Below are positions 31,997-42,269 of a DNA stretch of 64,000 bases, in pieces. Location: positions 16,922 to 80,921 of the forward strand of contig BBDJ01000024.1 in assembly GCA_001312325.1 (NCBI GenBank), in the 5' to 3' direction. Position 1 is the stretch's first letter, and each line of letters starts with the position of its first letter. A program made the translations under genes and the position numbers. The notes below the pieces were generated by a model. It was not told where the DNA came from and ran no database searches. It worked only from the letters and a program-made list of their open reading frames with translations. The DNA comes from Lysinibacillus pakistanensis. GTDB lineage: Bacteria; Bacillota; Bacilli; Bacillales_A; Planococcaceae.

Positions 31997-33319
31997 TTAC
32001 AATGTGAATAATTTTCTTAAATAACCAGTAAAAAAAACATTATCTGGATCATACTGACGACGAATTGCTAAAAACTTTTCAATATCTGGATATAGTTCAT
32101 ACACATACCCAGCTGTTAAATGGTTTTGTTTTCCCCAATGTGGACGTCCCTTATATTTCTTCATCATCGTATGAATCCATTCAAAATAAGGTTCCTCAGG
32201 CATTCCTTTATACATATGAAAGGCAATAAAGGCAGATTCATGCCCCTGAGTAGGACTTAAAAAAACCTGCTTCACCAGCTGTAGTTCTACATTCCAATGG
32301 AAAATGAACATTAAAAAGCCCCTTTTTGAAGGTTGCATGAATCTCCTCCATACATGCTTCAAAATACATTAAGGGAATTGCATATTCACTTTCTTGGAAC
32401 TTTACGCTTCTAGGGGATGGGTAAATTTCATAACTAATGCCTGTTTTCTCCCCCTCTACAACATTTGCTGCAGCTATTTTACTCATCGCTCCACTTAATG
32501 AAGGCTTCCATTTACAAAGCTCAGACATTGCTAAAAATGCACCATTTTCTACTATTTGAAGTTTCATTATTTCAATTCTCCTGCTCCAATCACTCTGATA
32601 AACTGGGTCTACCGCATTCATACGTTTAACTTGTATGGTCTCACTACCAGGAAAATAAAACCATTCCACATGACGATGCTGTCGAATATCCTCGGCAAAA
32701 ATAGTCAGTCCGTTTGTCAGCGTATCCCTTGTGCCTATATAATGTAGGCCGTAAAGAGGTATTACTTTAATTGTCACCTTCACAAGCACACCAAGCATAC
32801 CGAGCGATACATGTAAAGATTCAGATAAATCATCCAAGCCTCTAGTATGCTCTTGATATGTCCCAGTACCGTCAACAAATCCCCATTTTGTGACTGTTGA
32901 AGATAGCGAGCCTAGTGTTACTCCTGTTCCATGTGTGCCTGTTGACACGGCTCCCGCAATGGATTGTTCTTGAATATCCCCCATATTACTTAGAGCAAAG
33001 CCATGTTTTGCAAGCGAAGGTCCAATCTCATATAAATAGGTTCCAGCCCAAAGTGTTGCCTCTTGCTTTTCCTCATTTACAGCTATAAGCCACGCATATT
33101 ATGTAAAGAAAGTGCGATATGCTCAGGCATTGCTACAGCACTAAAAGAGTGAGCGGCACCTGTGACACGGATTGTTTTTCCCGATTCACGCGCTTGCTTC
33201 ACTATTTGGACTACATCCTCAATCGATTGGGGTAAATACATCTCACCTGGATAAGAGATTACATTGCCAGCCCAATTTGTCCATTTCTCACCATTTTTCC
33301 ATTTCTCTATAGAAAACAT
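31997..33319 (-). CDS. FAD-linked sugar-1,4-lactone oxidase (ALO/GULO family)
   Basis: About 440 residues when joined. The FAD domain shows Y-P-G-E-M-Y-L-P-Q-S, then V-T-G-A-A-H-S-F-S, whose His is the usual covalent flavin site, and G-T-H-G-T-G. The C-terminal ALO domain has P-H-W-G-K-Q-N-H. Breaks: an apparent missing A near 33090 and an A7 run near 32261. It resembles B. subtilis YitY and D-arabinono-1,4-lactone oxidase. Its ATG overlaps the end of the upstream PLP enzyme by 13 bases, so the two are coupled. Substrate unknown. Confidence 0.8.
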
Positions 33320-34483
33320 TGCCCATCCCCCCTATAAGTATTATAAGACCCTAAATACTTGTCCCCTCGAATAGCATGCAGTTTTTGGAATCTTTCACAA
33401 AGCTCTCCTGCTTTTGCATGTCGAAAGTACAATGTGTCACCTACATTAATATTTTTATGCTTTACCTTAATCGGTGATTGAACTTCTCCTGCTCCTTCTA
33501 AACTAAGATATGAAAAAAAAGGTAGGCTCATAGAATACCGGTAAACGATCAGCACCAATTGCACCAGAGGCCGTATACCCTCCTCCGTGGCAAACAACAA
33601 TATTTTTTTTCTGGCTTCCTTGTTACTCTTAAAGCAAATCCAGCTGCCTTTTCAAGGTATAAATGCGTAAACTGATCAAACAATGCTGGGGCATAAAATG
33701 CAGAACCCACTGTTATTTCCGTTACTTCTCGCTGCTGTGCAGTATACGCCATACTCCCTGAACCACCACCATTGATAAAGCGTACTTTAGGAAAATACGC
33801 CTTTATATGAGCAATGGCTAATCGACGAAACTGAGTAACCTGTTTTTTAGCTTGTTGCTGCATAATGTCTATAATTCTTCCCTTTATAGCATTTACAGGT
33901 CGATTGCCCACCCAGCAATTTGTGCCTCATAGCCATAGCTCCTACGACCTCGATGTCTGGCTGTTGTTGTATAAATTTTAAGAACGGTGTTAAGGTCTCT
34001 AATGAATAAAGGGAAGAACGTTTTGTACCGAAATAAAGTAATTTAAAATCATTGGACACATTAATATCTATACATACCTGTACACGTACGCCAAGCTCTT
34101 GTGCTAGCCTAGCCAAAAATGTCACATGCTCCTCCTTATCCACCATAAAAGTGACGATTTTTCCTTCTTTTACGAAGTGTAATAACTGTCGTACTGACTC
34201 TTCTTCCATAACTGGATAGCCAAGCAATACATCGTCAAAATGCTGCTGCAATAAGAAAAGAGTCTCAGCAGCCGTAAACGTCATATATCCAACAGCATTT
34301 GGAAGGTTGTCGTATAAATAACGTAGTATCTCTACAGAACGAATTGATTTTGTAGCAATTCGGATGTTTTTTTTCTCTGCAATCATTGCGAACCGTTGCA
34401 ATATTTTTATCTAAAGCATCAAAATCTATCCAAGCAAAAGGCCGCTCTATTTCTTGAAAAGCGTGGTTAAATCTTGTTGTCAC
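33307..34483 (-). CDS. PLP-dependent amino acid deaminase/aldolase (DSD1, alanine racemase N-terminal fold)
   Basis: About 390 residues when joined. Begins R-P-F-A-W-I-D-F-D-A-L-D-K-N-I, and the restored frame gives the cofactor region I-A-T-K-S-I-R-S-V-E-I-L with the Schiff-base Lys. A G-G-G-S-G-S phosphate-binding loop appears further on, and a C-terminal D-serine-dehydratase-like domain (H-K-N-I-N-V-G-D) follows. Breaks at T runs near 34368 and 33601, an A8 run near 33513, and a missing G near 33907. The pair of this family with an ALO-type oxidase is recurrent in bacteria, but its joint substrate is not established. Confidence 0.75.
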
Positions 34484-34585
34484 CCAATCACTCCTTTACA
34501 TGTACTATGTATTTGACAATTGACTAAAAAAATTCCTTTTCATATCACGATTTCAAAAGTATTTCATATAATAGTTCAAGACAAC

Positions 34586-34630
34586 AAAAAAACAACCGTG
34601 GACATATCATCAAAATAGCCATCACGGTTG
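34586..34630 (-). terminator. Minus-strand terminator
   Basis: CAACCGTG (34593-34600) pairs with CACGGTTG (34623-34630), and the minus strand continues with T7. It would end the transcript of the small peptide at 34683-34790. Confidence 0.7.
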
Positions 34631-34682
34631 CTTTAGTTTTCGACAAGCATTAAACTCACCTTTCTATATTATTTTTATTAGC

Positions 34683-34790
34683 TTACGAGACAAAAATGAA
34701 ATCTGCTGCTATATTTAGCATCACTAGCAGATGTAAACCTGCAATAAGTAACCCTTGTCGATTTAAACGCTTCATAGCTGTCATATTCAT
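34683..34790 (-). CDS. 35-residue hydrophobic peptide
   Basis: ATG at 34790 behind GGAGAG; the product begins M-N-M-T-A-M-K-R-L-N-R and then forms one membrane-length hydrophobic stretch (L-L-I-A-G-L-H-L-L-V-M-L-N-I-A-A). A terminator follows at 34586-34630, so it looks like an independent unit. No family is recognised. Confidence 0.45.
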   Translation of the reverse strand: MNMTAMKRLNRQGLLIAGLHLLVMLNIAADFIFVS

Positions 34791-34940
34791 ATAGAACACT
34801 CTCCTTTTTTTCATATTATACTCACACGAAAAACAATTTTCAAACTATTCTTAATATTAAAATATAATCATTTTTCTGACAACCAGGCCCAAATATGGCA
34901 TGATTAAAGTGAAATTATACCTATAGGGAGAGTGGAAAAA

Positions 34941-35486
34941 TTGAGAAAAGCGTTATTAGTTATCGATTATACGTATGATTTTGTAGCCTCTGATGGAAAA
35001 CTAACATGTGGTGAACCCGGTCAAGTATTGGATGAAAAAATAGCATCCTTAATTGAACAATTTATTGCTGATCAAGAATTCATTGTTTTTGCCAATGATT
35101 TACATGAAGAAAATGATAGCTTTCATCCTGAAACAAAGCTATTTCCTCCACATAATATTCGTTGCACAAAGGGGCGCCATTTATATGGGCGAGTAGGTGA
35201 AATGTATAATCTTTACAAAGATAAGGTATTATGGCTTGATAAAACACGTTATAGTGCATTTGCGGGAACCAATTTATTCATATTATTGAAGGAACGTGGC
35301 ATTGAAGAAATTCATTTAGTTGGTGTATGTACGGATATTTGCGTATTACATACAGCTGTCGATGCTTATAATTTGGGTATTCCCACAGTTATTTATGCAC
35401 ATGGTGTTGCAAGTTTTGATGCTGCAGGCCATGAATGGGCATTACGTCATTTTGAACATACGCTAGGTGCAAAAATAGTTCAATAA
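34941..35486 (+). CDS. pncA: Nicotinamidase, isochorismatase family
   Basis: About 181 residues, intact. The catalytic triad is visible: Asp in L-V-I-D-Y-T-Y-D-F, Lys in L-D-K-T-R-Y-S-A-F, and the nucleophile in V-C-T-D-I-C-V-L-H-T. The stretch F-V-A-S-D-G-K-L-T-C-G-E-P-G closely resembles B. subtilis PncA (YueJ). It converts nicotinamide to nicotinate for NAD salvage. I prefer a TTG start at 34941 because GGGAG lies 10 bases before it; a GTG at 34932 is too close to that site. Confidence 0.88.
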   Translation: MRKALLVIDYTYDFVASDGKLTCGEPGQVLDEKIASLIEQFIADQEFIVFANDLHEENDSFHPETKLFPPHNIRCTKGRHLYGRVGEMYNLYKDKVLWLDKTRYSAFAGTNLFILLKERGIEEIHLVGVCTDICVLHTAVDAYNLGIPTVIYAHGVASFDAAGHEWALRHFEHTLGAKIVQ

Positions 35487-35530
35487 AGCCATTTCATGGA
35501 TTTGTAATAAAAACCATAGAAGCTAGGTGC

Positions 35531-35555
35531 GTTTAATATGCTCTATTCAGGGTAT
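35531..35555 (+). promoter_or_regulatory. Sigma-B-type promoter of the stress membrane protein
   Basis: GTTTAA (35531-35536) and GGGTAT (35550-35555) with a 13-base spacer, an exact match to the B. subtilis SigB consensus, 49 bp upstream of the start codon at 35604. Confidence 0.75.
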
Positions 35556-35603
35556 AACTAAGTAATCGCCATTATATCTTAATTTTAAGGAGATGAAGAG
35601 AAA

Positions 35604-35861
35604 ATGATTAGCTTCATTTGGTATTTAATCATCGGCGGTATTTTAGGTTGGTTAGCTGGCGTCATTTTAGGAAAAGATGTACCTGGCGGCATCATTGGAA
35701 ATATCGTTGCAGGGATTGTCGGTTCTTGGGTTGGTAGCATGGTTCTGGGCAACTGGGGTTGGAGAGTTAGTGATTTTTACGTATTCCCAGCATTAATTGG
35801 TGCGATTGTGCTTATCTTCATTGTAAGCATTATTTTAAAGAGTATGCGTAAAGCAACCTAA
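35604..35861 (+). CDS. GlsB/YeaQ/YmgE family stress membrane protein
   Basis: 85 residues, three hydrophobic segments rich in Gly: an initial I-I-G-G-I-L-G-W-L-A-G, then G-G-I-I-G-N-I-V-A-G-I-V-G and a C-terminal helix ending in basic residues. These small proteins belong to the general stress response in many bacteria; biochemical role unknown. A sigma-B-type promoter fits this. Confidence 0.88.
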   Translation: MISFIWYLIIGGILGWLAGVILGKDVPGGIIGNIVAGIVGSWVGSMVLGNWGWRVSDFYVFPALIGAIVLIFIVSIILKSMRKAT

Positions 35862-35870
35862 ATATGTAGG

Positions 35871-35898
35871 AAAGAGCCATCAATTTTGGTGGCTCTTT
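35871..35898. terminator. Bidirectional terminator
   Basis: AAAGAGCCA (35871-35879) with TGGCTCTTT (35890-35898); it lies between convergent genes and overlaps the transglycosylase stop. Confidence 0.8.
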
Positions 35899-36594
35899 AC
35901 TTTTTGTCATTTAACAGCACTGCTTGTTTCAACTCATTATGATAATCATTATATAAATTGAAATAATGTAACACCTTTTCAACGTATTCATCACTATGAT
36001 TGTACTGAAAAACAGCCTGTTTAACATCGCCATTTGCTGCCCCGTTTTTTTGATAAATAATTTGCCGCACTATAAATAGCATCCTCAATATCATATGGAT
36101 CTGCAATTCCATCTCCATTGGCATCCACACCATATCCACCGTATTTCTTTATGGCTTCTGGACTCATTAGCTCTGTTTTTGAAATATTTCCTTTCCCTAA
36201 ACCTGAACAGGAAGGATGTTTCCAGCCCACAAATGTACATGGCATAAATTGCATCGGACCTTCAGCACCTGCTGGGGAAACAAGAGATTTCATGGAGGAA
36301 AAGCGAGTTTCTATTCGATGATGGGCTGCTAGTAAAGTCCATGGCACACCATATTTCTCCTCTGCTGCTACATAAATAGGAATAAATTGTTCAGGAATTT
36401 TCATATCAAAATTTTGTTGAATATCTTCTATTGCCCGTTGTTGAGCGATTTTCTCAAATATCGGTAGTGTTTGAAGCTCCCTCCAGGCAAAAAAAAGCAA
36501 GGACATAAACTGTTATGGCTATTGGTACTAATAGTGCTATCACTCCCATTTGAACGGATGATGATAATGGTTTTTTCTTCATATTTTTCGTCAT
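35897..36594 (-). CDS. Membrane-anchored lytic transglycosylase-like protein
   Basis: About 230 residues when joined. Basic N-terminus, one membrane helix (G-V-I-A-L-L-V-P-I-A-I-T-V-Y-V-L), then a transglycosylase domain with the catalytic Glu in H-H-R-I-E-T-R-F-S and the G-A-E-G-P-M-Q-F-M-P motif, and D-A-N-G-D-G-I-A-D-P-Y-D with a N-Y-L-S-K end. Breaks lie at an A8 run near 36489 and a T7 run near 36044. The ATG is at 36594. It would cut peptidoglycan strands outside the membrane. Confidence 0.82.
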
Positions 36595-36764
36595 AATTCA
36601 CACCTAATTAAATTTTCTCTTTCTATATTACCAAATTTGTCGTTTTTTGTAGTCGTTTTTTTCAGTATATAATTTCCACTATTATAACAGTTGAAAAGAA
36701 CGGGAAAAATATAGTAAAATATATTTTGATTCATTTATATGGATAAATATTGGAGGAATTTGTT

Positions 36765-37155
36765 TTGTGGAAAGACTTTAAAGAGTTTGCTATGAAGGGC
36801 AATATTGTCGATTTAGCAGTAGCAGTGGTGATTGGTGGTGCTTTCGGTAAAATTGTTACCTCCTTAGTTGCAAATATTATTATGCCATTAGTCGGTATTT
36901 TAACTGGTGGTATCGATTTAACAGAAAGCTTTGTCTATGGCTCTGGGGATGCCACAGTTAAATTGGGTGAATTTTTACAGTCGATTATTGACTTTTTAAT
37001 AATTGCTTTTGCAATTTTTATGGCATTAAGAATTATGACCAAGTTTTCTCGTAAAAAAAGAAGAGGCAGTTGTGGAAGAACCAGCACCTGAACTAGATGC
37101 GAAGGAAGAGCTGCTAAAGGAAATTCGAGATTTATTAAAAAAAGAACAAGCCTAA
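36765..37155 (+). CDS. mscL: Large-conductance mechanosensitive channel
   Basis: About 130 residues. Starts with TTG at 36765 behind TGGAGGAA: W-K-D-F-K-E-F-A-M-K-G-N-I-V-D-L-A-V. Two membrane helices follow, the first with the G-V/I-I-G-G-A-F-G-K-I-V pore motif. An A7 run near 37053 breaks the frame; with one A removed the C-terminal helix ends E-I-R-D-L-L-K-K-E-Q-A. It opens under hypo-osmotic shock. Confidence 0.93.
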
Positions 37156-37162
37156 AATTTCT

Positions 37163-37209
37163 AAAGAATCTGTTCGCATTTCCGATTAGGAAGCAGGCAG
37201 ATTCTTTTA
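37163..37209 (+). terminator. mscL terminator
   Basis: Perfect 10-bp stem AAAGAATCTG with CAGATTCTTT around a 25-base loop, then T's. Confidence 0.75.
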
Positions 37210-37295
37210 CTTTTCCGTTTTATCTATTCCTCTTAAATGCTTCCCTTCCTCTATCTCCTACTATTCCTAGGTGATTTACCTTAAATAATCTAGCT

Positions 37296-37310
37296 AATTT
37301 TCTGAAATCA
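37296..37310 (+). promoter_or_regulatory. CodY-like box upstream of metI
   Basis: AATTTTCTGAAATCA matches the CodY motif AATTTTCWGAAAATT at 12 of 15 positions. It lies about 110 bp upstream of metI. No SAM-I riboswitch pattern is visible in this leader. Confidence 0.45.
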
Positions 37311-37418
37311 TCTTGTTCTTCTTTATCATACATGTTAAATTGGTAACAATTATTGAGAATATGGATCAAGAGAAAATTTGACTCTTTCCATGACTACGAT
37401 GCAGAAAAGAGTGACAAT

Positions 37419-38535
37419 ATGACAATCAACAGAAGTATTGAAACAAAACTTGTACAGCTTGGCAATTTAAGTGATCCAAGAACTGGTGCTGTCAGCCCGC
37501 CAATCCATCTATCAACAGCGTACAAGCATACAGGGATTGGTGAATCCACTGGTTTTGACTATACACGTACAAAAAAATCCAACCCGTAGCTTATTAGAAG
37601 AAGGAATCGCTGATTTAGAGGGTGGGGACATGGGTTTTGCCTGTAGTTCAGGTATGGCAGCCATTCAGCTAATTCTATCATTATTTAAGCCTGGAGATGA
37701 ATTGGTGGTGCCTGATGATTTATATGGAGGTACATATCGACTTTTTAATTTCTTCGAAGAGACATATAATATTAAACCTGTTTACTCAAAATTTGAATCG
37801 GTTGAACAGGTTGAGGCTTTAATCAATGACAATACGCGTGCCCTCTTCATTGAAACTCCGACAAACCCACTTATGCAGGAATTTGATTTGCAAACTTACG
37901 CGGAATTAGCCCACAAGCATGGTGTATGGTTAATTGTTGATAACACATTCTATACGCCATATTTCCAACGTCCAATCGAATTAGGTGCAGATATTGTTAT
38001 TCATTCAGCTACTAAGTATATTGGTGGTCATAATGATGTCTTAGCGGGTTTAGTTGTCGCAAAAGGCGCAGAACTAGCGGAACGTATTGCCTTTCTTCAT
38101 AATGGCAGCGGAATGGTATTAGGGGCAATGGATGCTTGGTTACTGATTCGTGGCTTAAAAACAATGCATCTTCGTCTAAAGCAGCACGATGCAAATGCTA
38201 AAGCAATCGCTGCTTATCTAGAGCAGGAAGAACTTGTAACTGACGTATTATACACAGGAAAAGGTGGCATGCTGTCCTTCCGTTTACAGAAAGCTGGGTG
38301 GATTGACCCATTCCTTCGTAACTTAAAATTAATTACGTTTGCTGAGAGCCTTGGCGGTGTTGAAAGCTTTATTACGTATCCTGCTACTCAAACACATGCA
38401 GATATGCCATATGAGGAACGTATTGAACGTGGTGTATGTGACCGTTTACTGCGTTTCTCAGTCGGAATTGAAGAGGCTGAGGATTTAATTGCCGATTTAA
38501 AACAAGTATTCGATATCCTTAGAAAAGAGGCATAG
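37419..38535 (+). CDS. metI: Cystathionine gamma-synthase / O-acetylhomoserine thiolyase
   Basis: About 372 residues, Cys/Met-metabolism PLP family. The PLP lysine lies in [10 protein letters not shown], with upstream E-T-P-T-N-P and V-D-N-T-F. An A7 run near 37573 breaks the frame between T-R-T-K and the N-P-T-R motif. The start ATG at 37419 has only a weak AAGAG. It overlaps in context with metC: the stop is two bases before metC begins. Together they route homoserine esters to homocysteine. Confidence 0.88.
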
Positions 38536-38537
38536 AC

Positions 38538-39699
38538 ATGAAGCAACGTATTGAAACAAGCCTAATACACGCAGGTGTTCGTGACGGCTACGCTAATAAA
38601 AAAAGGTGCCGTCAATGTGCCTATGTATTTATCATCGACGTTTCATCAGGAGAGTATTGATGAATTTGGTGAATATGATTATGCTCGATCAGGTAACCCT
38701 ACAAGGGATGCATTGGAAAAAGCAGTTACAGAACTTGAAGGAGGAGTTCGTGCTCATGCCTTTTCCTCAGGGATTGCCGCTGTGTCCGCAGCATTGATGC
38801 TTTTATCACAGGGTGATCATATTGTGATGACAGAAGATGTTTATGGGGGAACATATCGTTTCGTCACTAAAGTATTACCACGTTTTGGGATAACGCATAC
38901 TTTTGTTGATTTTACCGATTTAGCAGCTGTTGAAGCAGCTATCACACCTACAACTAAATTGCTTTATATGGAAACACCATCTAATCCAACGCTCGGCATT
39001 ACAGATATTCGTGGGGTAGTTACCTTAGCCAAGATGCATAATTGTTTAACATTTTTAGACAATACATTTATGACACCATTACATCAACGCCCACTTGAGC
39101 TAGGTGTAGATGTTGTCATCCATAGTGCTACAAAGTTTTTATCCGGACACTCTGATATTATTGCAGGATTGACGGTTACAGCTGATGAAAAGCTAGGACA
39201 GGATCTTTACTTTATCCAAAATTCATTCGGCAATATTCTAGGTGTACAAGATTCCTTTACACTACTGCAAAATATAAAGACGACTGATGTACGCTTTAGT
39301 CGCTCAGCGGAATCGGCACAAAAGATTGCAGAGTTTTTAGCTGCAAACCCTCTTGTCGAGCAGGTGTATTACCCTGGGCTTGAATCTCATCTAGGCTATG
39401 ATATTCATCGTAGCCAGTGCACAAGTGCAGGTGCTGTCCTATCATTCCGTCTGCCAAGCTACAAAGCCGCAAAAGCACTTGTAGAAGCGATGAAAATTCC
39501 TGTTTTCGCTGTCTCTCTTGGTGGCGTTGAATCGATTTTATCCTACCCAGCTAAAATGAGTCATGCTGCAATGGAGCCTGAAGAACGTGCAAAACGTGGT
39601 ATTACTGATGGACTATTGCGTTTCTCAGTAGGACTAGAGCATGTTGACGATTTAATCGCTGATTTCACCCAAGCATTAGAAATTGCTACGAAAGCTTAA
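38538..39699 (+). CDS. metC: Cystathionine beta-lyase
   Basis: About 387 residues, the same PLP family as its neighbour. The PLP Lys is in H-S-A-T-K-F-L-S-G-H, and the tetrapyrrole-like Y-A-R-S-G-N-P-T substrate motif is present. An A7 run near 38597-38603 breaks the N-terminus. It splits cystathionine to homocysteine. The ATG at 38538 follows the metI stop directly, so the pair is one operon, closed by the hairpin at 39712-39752. Confidence 0.88.
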
Positions 39700-39711
39700 A
39701 AATTAGTAACC

Positions 39712-39752
39712 AAAACAATCGCGTCTCTAACAACTAGAAACGTGGTTGTTTT
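39712..39752 (+). terminator. metI-metC terminator
   Basis: AAAACAA...CGT pairs with ACG...TTGTTTT around an AT loop, ending in T4. Confidence 0.65.
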
Positions 39753-39860
39753 AGCTTCATTCAATATGGCCTATCTTATTGTACCAAAAATTTTTTCATG
39801 TTAAGTTTAGCCTGAAATAGGCTATAGAATGTTCTATACATTAGTAGAAGCGCTATTAAT

Positions 39861-39906
39861 AAAGCTGAAAATTTGTAAACCTAGTCCCTCGCTAGTTTTC
39901 AGCTTT
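39861..39906 (-). terminator. Nudix gene terminator
   Basis: 11-bp stem AAAGCTGAAAA (39861-39871) with TTTTCAGCTTT (39896-39906). It sits just past the Nudix stop on the minus strand. Confidence 0.6.
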
Positions 39907-39933
39907 CCCCAAAGAATTCACTAACGGAAATAT

Positions 39934-40365
39934 ACTTAATGATTAACACGAGCCATTACTCGATACAAATAATCTCCATGCCCTTGTGCTAGCGTTACTT
40001 CCTGTTCATCCATTATCCAATAAAAGGAAAATACAAAACCTGCTTCATTTAATCCTGTAGGGTGATGCTGCCATGTATCTCTTTTTTTCATTCGTCGTTA
40101 GATGATAAAAATAGCGTTTTTGTAAAGCACCCGAATAATGATTAAAATAATCCTCAGCAATTAACCCCTTAACTGTTAAACGCGATAAGCCTGTCTCCTC
40201 AAACATCTCTCGGGTTACAGCTTCTAGCGGTGTTTCCCCTTCCTCTACTGTGCCTTTAGGAATTTGTATGCCTGCTCCTTCTGTATTTTGCTCAAAAACT
40301 AGCACCTGTAACTGCCCCTCATGCTCTCTCGTAATATAGCCAAATGCTTTTTCCACTACTTGCAT
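39934..40365 (-). CDS. Nudix hydrolase
   Basis: About 143 residues when joined. A complete Nudix box is visible: G-T-V-E-E-G-E, then R-E-M-F-E-E-T-G-L. A T7 run near 40084 causes a false early stop; with one base removed the protein runs on through Q-H-H-P-T-G to H-stop at 39934. The ATG at 40365 follows AAAGGAGATGA. Hydrolyses some nucleoside diphosphate linked to X; substrate unknown. Confidence 0.82.
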
Positions 40366-40440
40366 GAAGTCATCTCCTTTCATATATTTAATGTTACAAT
40401 AAATAGAAAAATTGGAATCTGCAGTAGAAAGTGTTGACAT

Positions 40441-40885
40441 TAATTATACGACAGATGCAAGAGAATGACATCTTATTCGTGCAAGAAGTTGCCAAGAGAA
40501 GCTGGCATAAACATACGAAAGCATCATCCCCTATGACATCCAGAATGTTTTTTTACAGGTTGCTTATAGTGCTGGGCGCTTAAAAGAACGTCTAGAGAGC
40601 AGTCCTTTTTAAGTTGCTATATTAGGAATTAATAGTAGATTTCCAATTTTTCAAATATAAAAAATGATGAAGCTGAGCTTTTGGCAATCTAATTCTTCCT
40701 GAAACACGGGCAAAGGTATTGGTTCAGCGCTACACAGCAAGGTATCCAAATGTTTTCTGAAATCAAGTTACTTATCGTTTGTGTAGAGAGGTAAAATATA
40801 AGAGGTATGAGCTTTTATCAAGCAAGAGGCTTTGTGAAAATAGCAGAGTGTGAAAATCTTTTCGGTGGGCATATATGTTAAACTT
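40441..40885 (+). pseudogene. Decayed GNAT acetyltransferase
   Basis: Readable pieces in three frames line up with one GNAT protein: R-Q-M-Q-E-N-D-I-L-F-V-Q-E-V-A, then A-Y-S-A-G-R-L-K-E-R-L, then I-K-N-D-E-A-E-L-L-A-I, and at the end M-S-F-Y-Q-A-R-G-F-V-K. The acetyl-CoA motif R/Q-x-x-G-x-G/A is lost, and many indels lie outside homopolymers. This looks truly decayed. Confidence 0.6.
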
Positions 40886-40891
40886 AGTTTA

Positions 40892-40929
40892 AAACTGTAA
40901 CGGAGCTAAAATTTACTCCGTTACAGTTT
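40892..40929. terminator. Bidirectional terminator
   Basis: Perfect 14-bp stem AAACTGTAACGGAG with CTCCGTTACAGTTT, between the GNAT relic and the convergent cupin gene. Confidence 0.8.
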
Positions 40930-40933
40930 GTGA

Positions 40934-41272
40934 CTAGGCAAGATTAATTTGCGTAGATTCGAGGATAAGTGCTGTTAATCCTGTGTCACTTCCAGATTCA
41001 TGTGCTTGTCCTGTTTGCCAAAACACACCCTCTCCAGCCTTTAAAAATATCTTCTCCTTATCTGCTCCACAAATCCATCCTTCACCTTGAATGACTATAA
41101 ATAACTGGGGAACAGGAGCCTCATGCATTCCAACGATACCACCCTGCTCTATATACATAAAACCAATACTCGTTGGTTCTACCGTTCTCATTATCCTCTT
41201 ATAGAAAGCGTCTACTGAATCATAATTTATAATTGGATTGGCAAACTTTTGTGTAAAATTAAATATTTTCAT
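40934..41272 (-). CDS. Small single-domain cupin protein
   Basis: 112 residues, intact. A cupin barrel is suggested by G-G-I-V-G-M-H-E-A-P-V-P-Q-L-F-I-V-I-Q-G-E-G and the later G-E-G-V-F-W-Q-T-G-Q-A-H-E-S, which supply His/Glu metal ligands. Could be an isomerase, dioxygenase or sensor; not assignable. Confidence 0.75.
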   Translation of the reverse strand: MKIFNFTQKFANPIINYDSVDAFYKRIMRTVEPTSIGFMYIEQGGIVGMHEAPVPQLFIVIQGEGWICGADKEKIFLKAGEGVFWQTGQAHESGSDTGLTALILESTQINLA

Positions 41273-41289
41273 ATTATTAACAATTCCTT

Positions 41290-41545
41290 TCCATTATCTT
41301 ACTTAAAAGCATTGCAAAATAACCCATGACTTCCCAATGTTTATTTTTACAATGTTTCTCAAGAATCCAAAATACAATTTACCGCTATTCCCCACCGAGA
41401 CCAATTGAAGCAATAATCGCCAATCAATCGCTTCCTGTGTGCGAGGGATTTGAGTCGCCATAATATAAGCCGTTTGTTACAAGTTGACATTCCAAATACA
41501 TATCGCCCTGAATGGTGTTGGATAACCGGCTAAGCGTTGAGTAAC
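41290..41545 (-). pseudogene. C-terminal relic of a YwqG-family (DUF1963) protein
   Basis: Pieces in shifting frames match the end of YwqG-like proteins: D-M-Y-L-E-C-Q-L-V-T-N-G-L-Y-Y-G-D-S, then D-W-R-L-L-L-Q, then L-Y-F-W-I-L-E-K. The N-terminal half is missing, and the frame changes several times outside long runs. Confidence 0.6.
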
Positions 41546-41731
41546 CATATCAACTACTCATATGTAAGAAAAAAAGTAGCTTAAATTCGCATTCATCTCA
41601 CCACCTATAGCGATGGGAGACTTCCGTATGCCGCTACGCTTTTGATACAAAAAACATTTTCTGAAAGAAGTTAAATCGGTCGAGTAAGGAGATTGCTATG
41701 ATGAAGTGTCAACTCGTTTTTAAATTGTAGG

Positions 41732-42269
41732 TTATGCTAATTCTTCCTGCGCAAATGCTAACAGCGTCCCATCTTCTTTCTTGAAATAAAAAGCAAGTGC
41801 ATCATAGCCATTTCTTTTGATTGTGTCCCAGTCTGCTGTTTCTCCGCTAATCAGTTGTACATAACCTTGGTCATCTATCTCATAGTCATCCTCTTCTTCA
41901 TCGAAATCAATATTATAAAAAAAATGATAATACAATCTCTGTTGCGGGCATGTTATATTTTTGAAGTGAACGATTAACACGTTGCTCTTCTGTATACTCA
42001 TCACAAAACAATGCATTATAGCCATGCATGGTCCCATCAAACAGTAAAATTTCCTCTGCTGTTAATGGGTCCTTTGCAACAATTTTAGCGGTTGTGCCTG
42101 TAATGAAAGGCATTACCTCTCCCTCAAGTGATAACATATCACCATAATACCAAATTTCAAATTGTTGATTGCCAGTGCAAGAACTAAGCTGTAATTGTGA
42201 TTCAACCTCGTTCAGATGTTGTACGTTTTCTGCAAATGGCTGTAAATATGTTGGAATTGGAATATTCAT
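41732..42269 (-). CDS. Acidic protein of unknown function
   Basis: About 178 residues when two frames are joined at the A8 run near 41918-41925. A very acidic linker (D-F-D-E-E-E-D-D-Y-E-I-D-D) lies in the second half. No signal peptide or membrane helix. The ATG at 42269 sits behind GGAGAG. I do not recognise the family. Confidence 0.6.
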
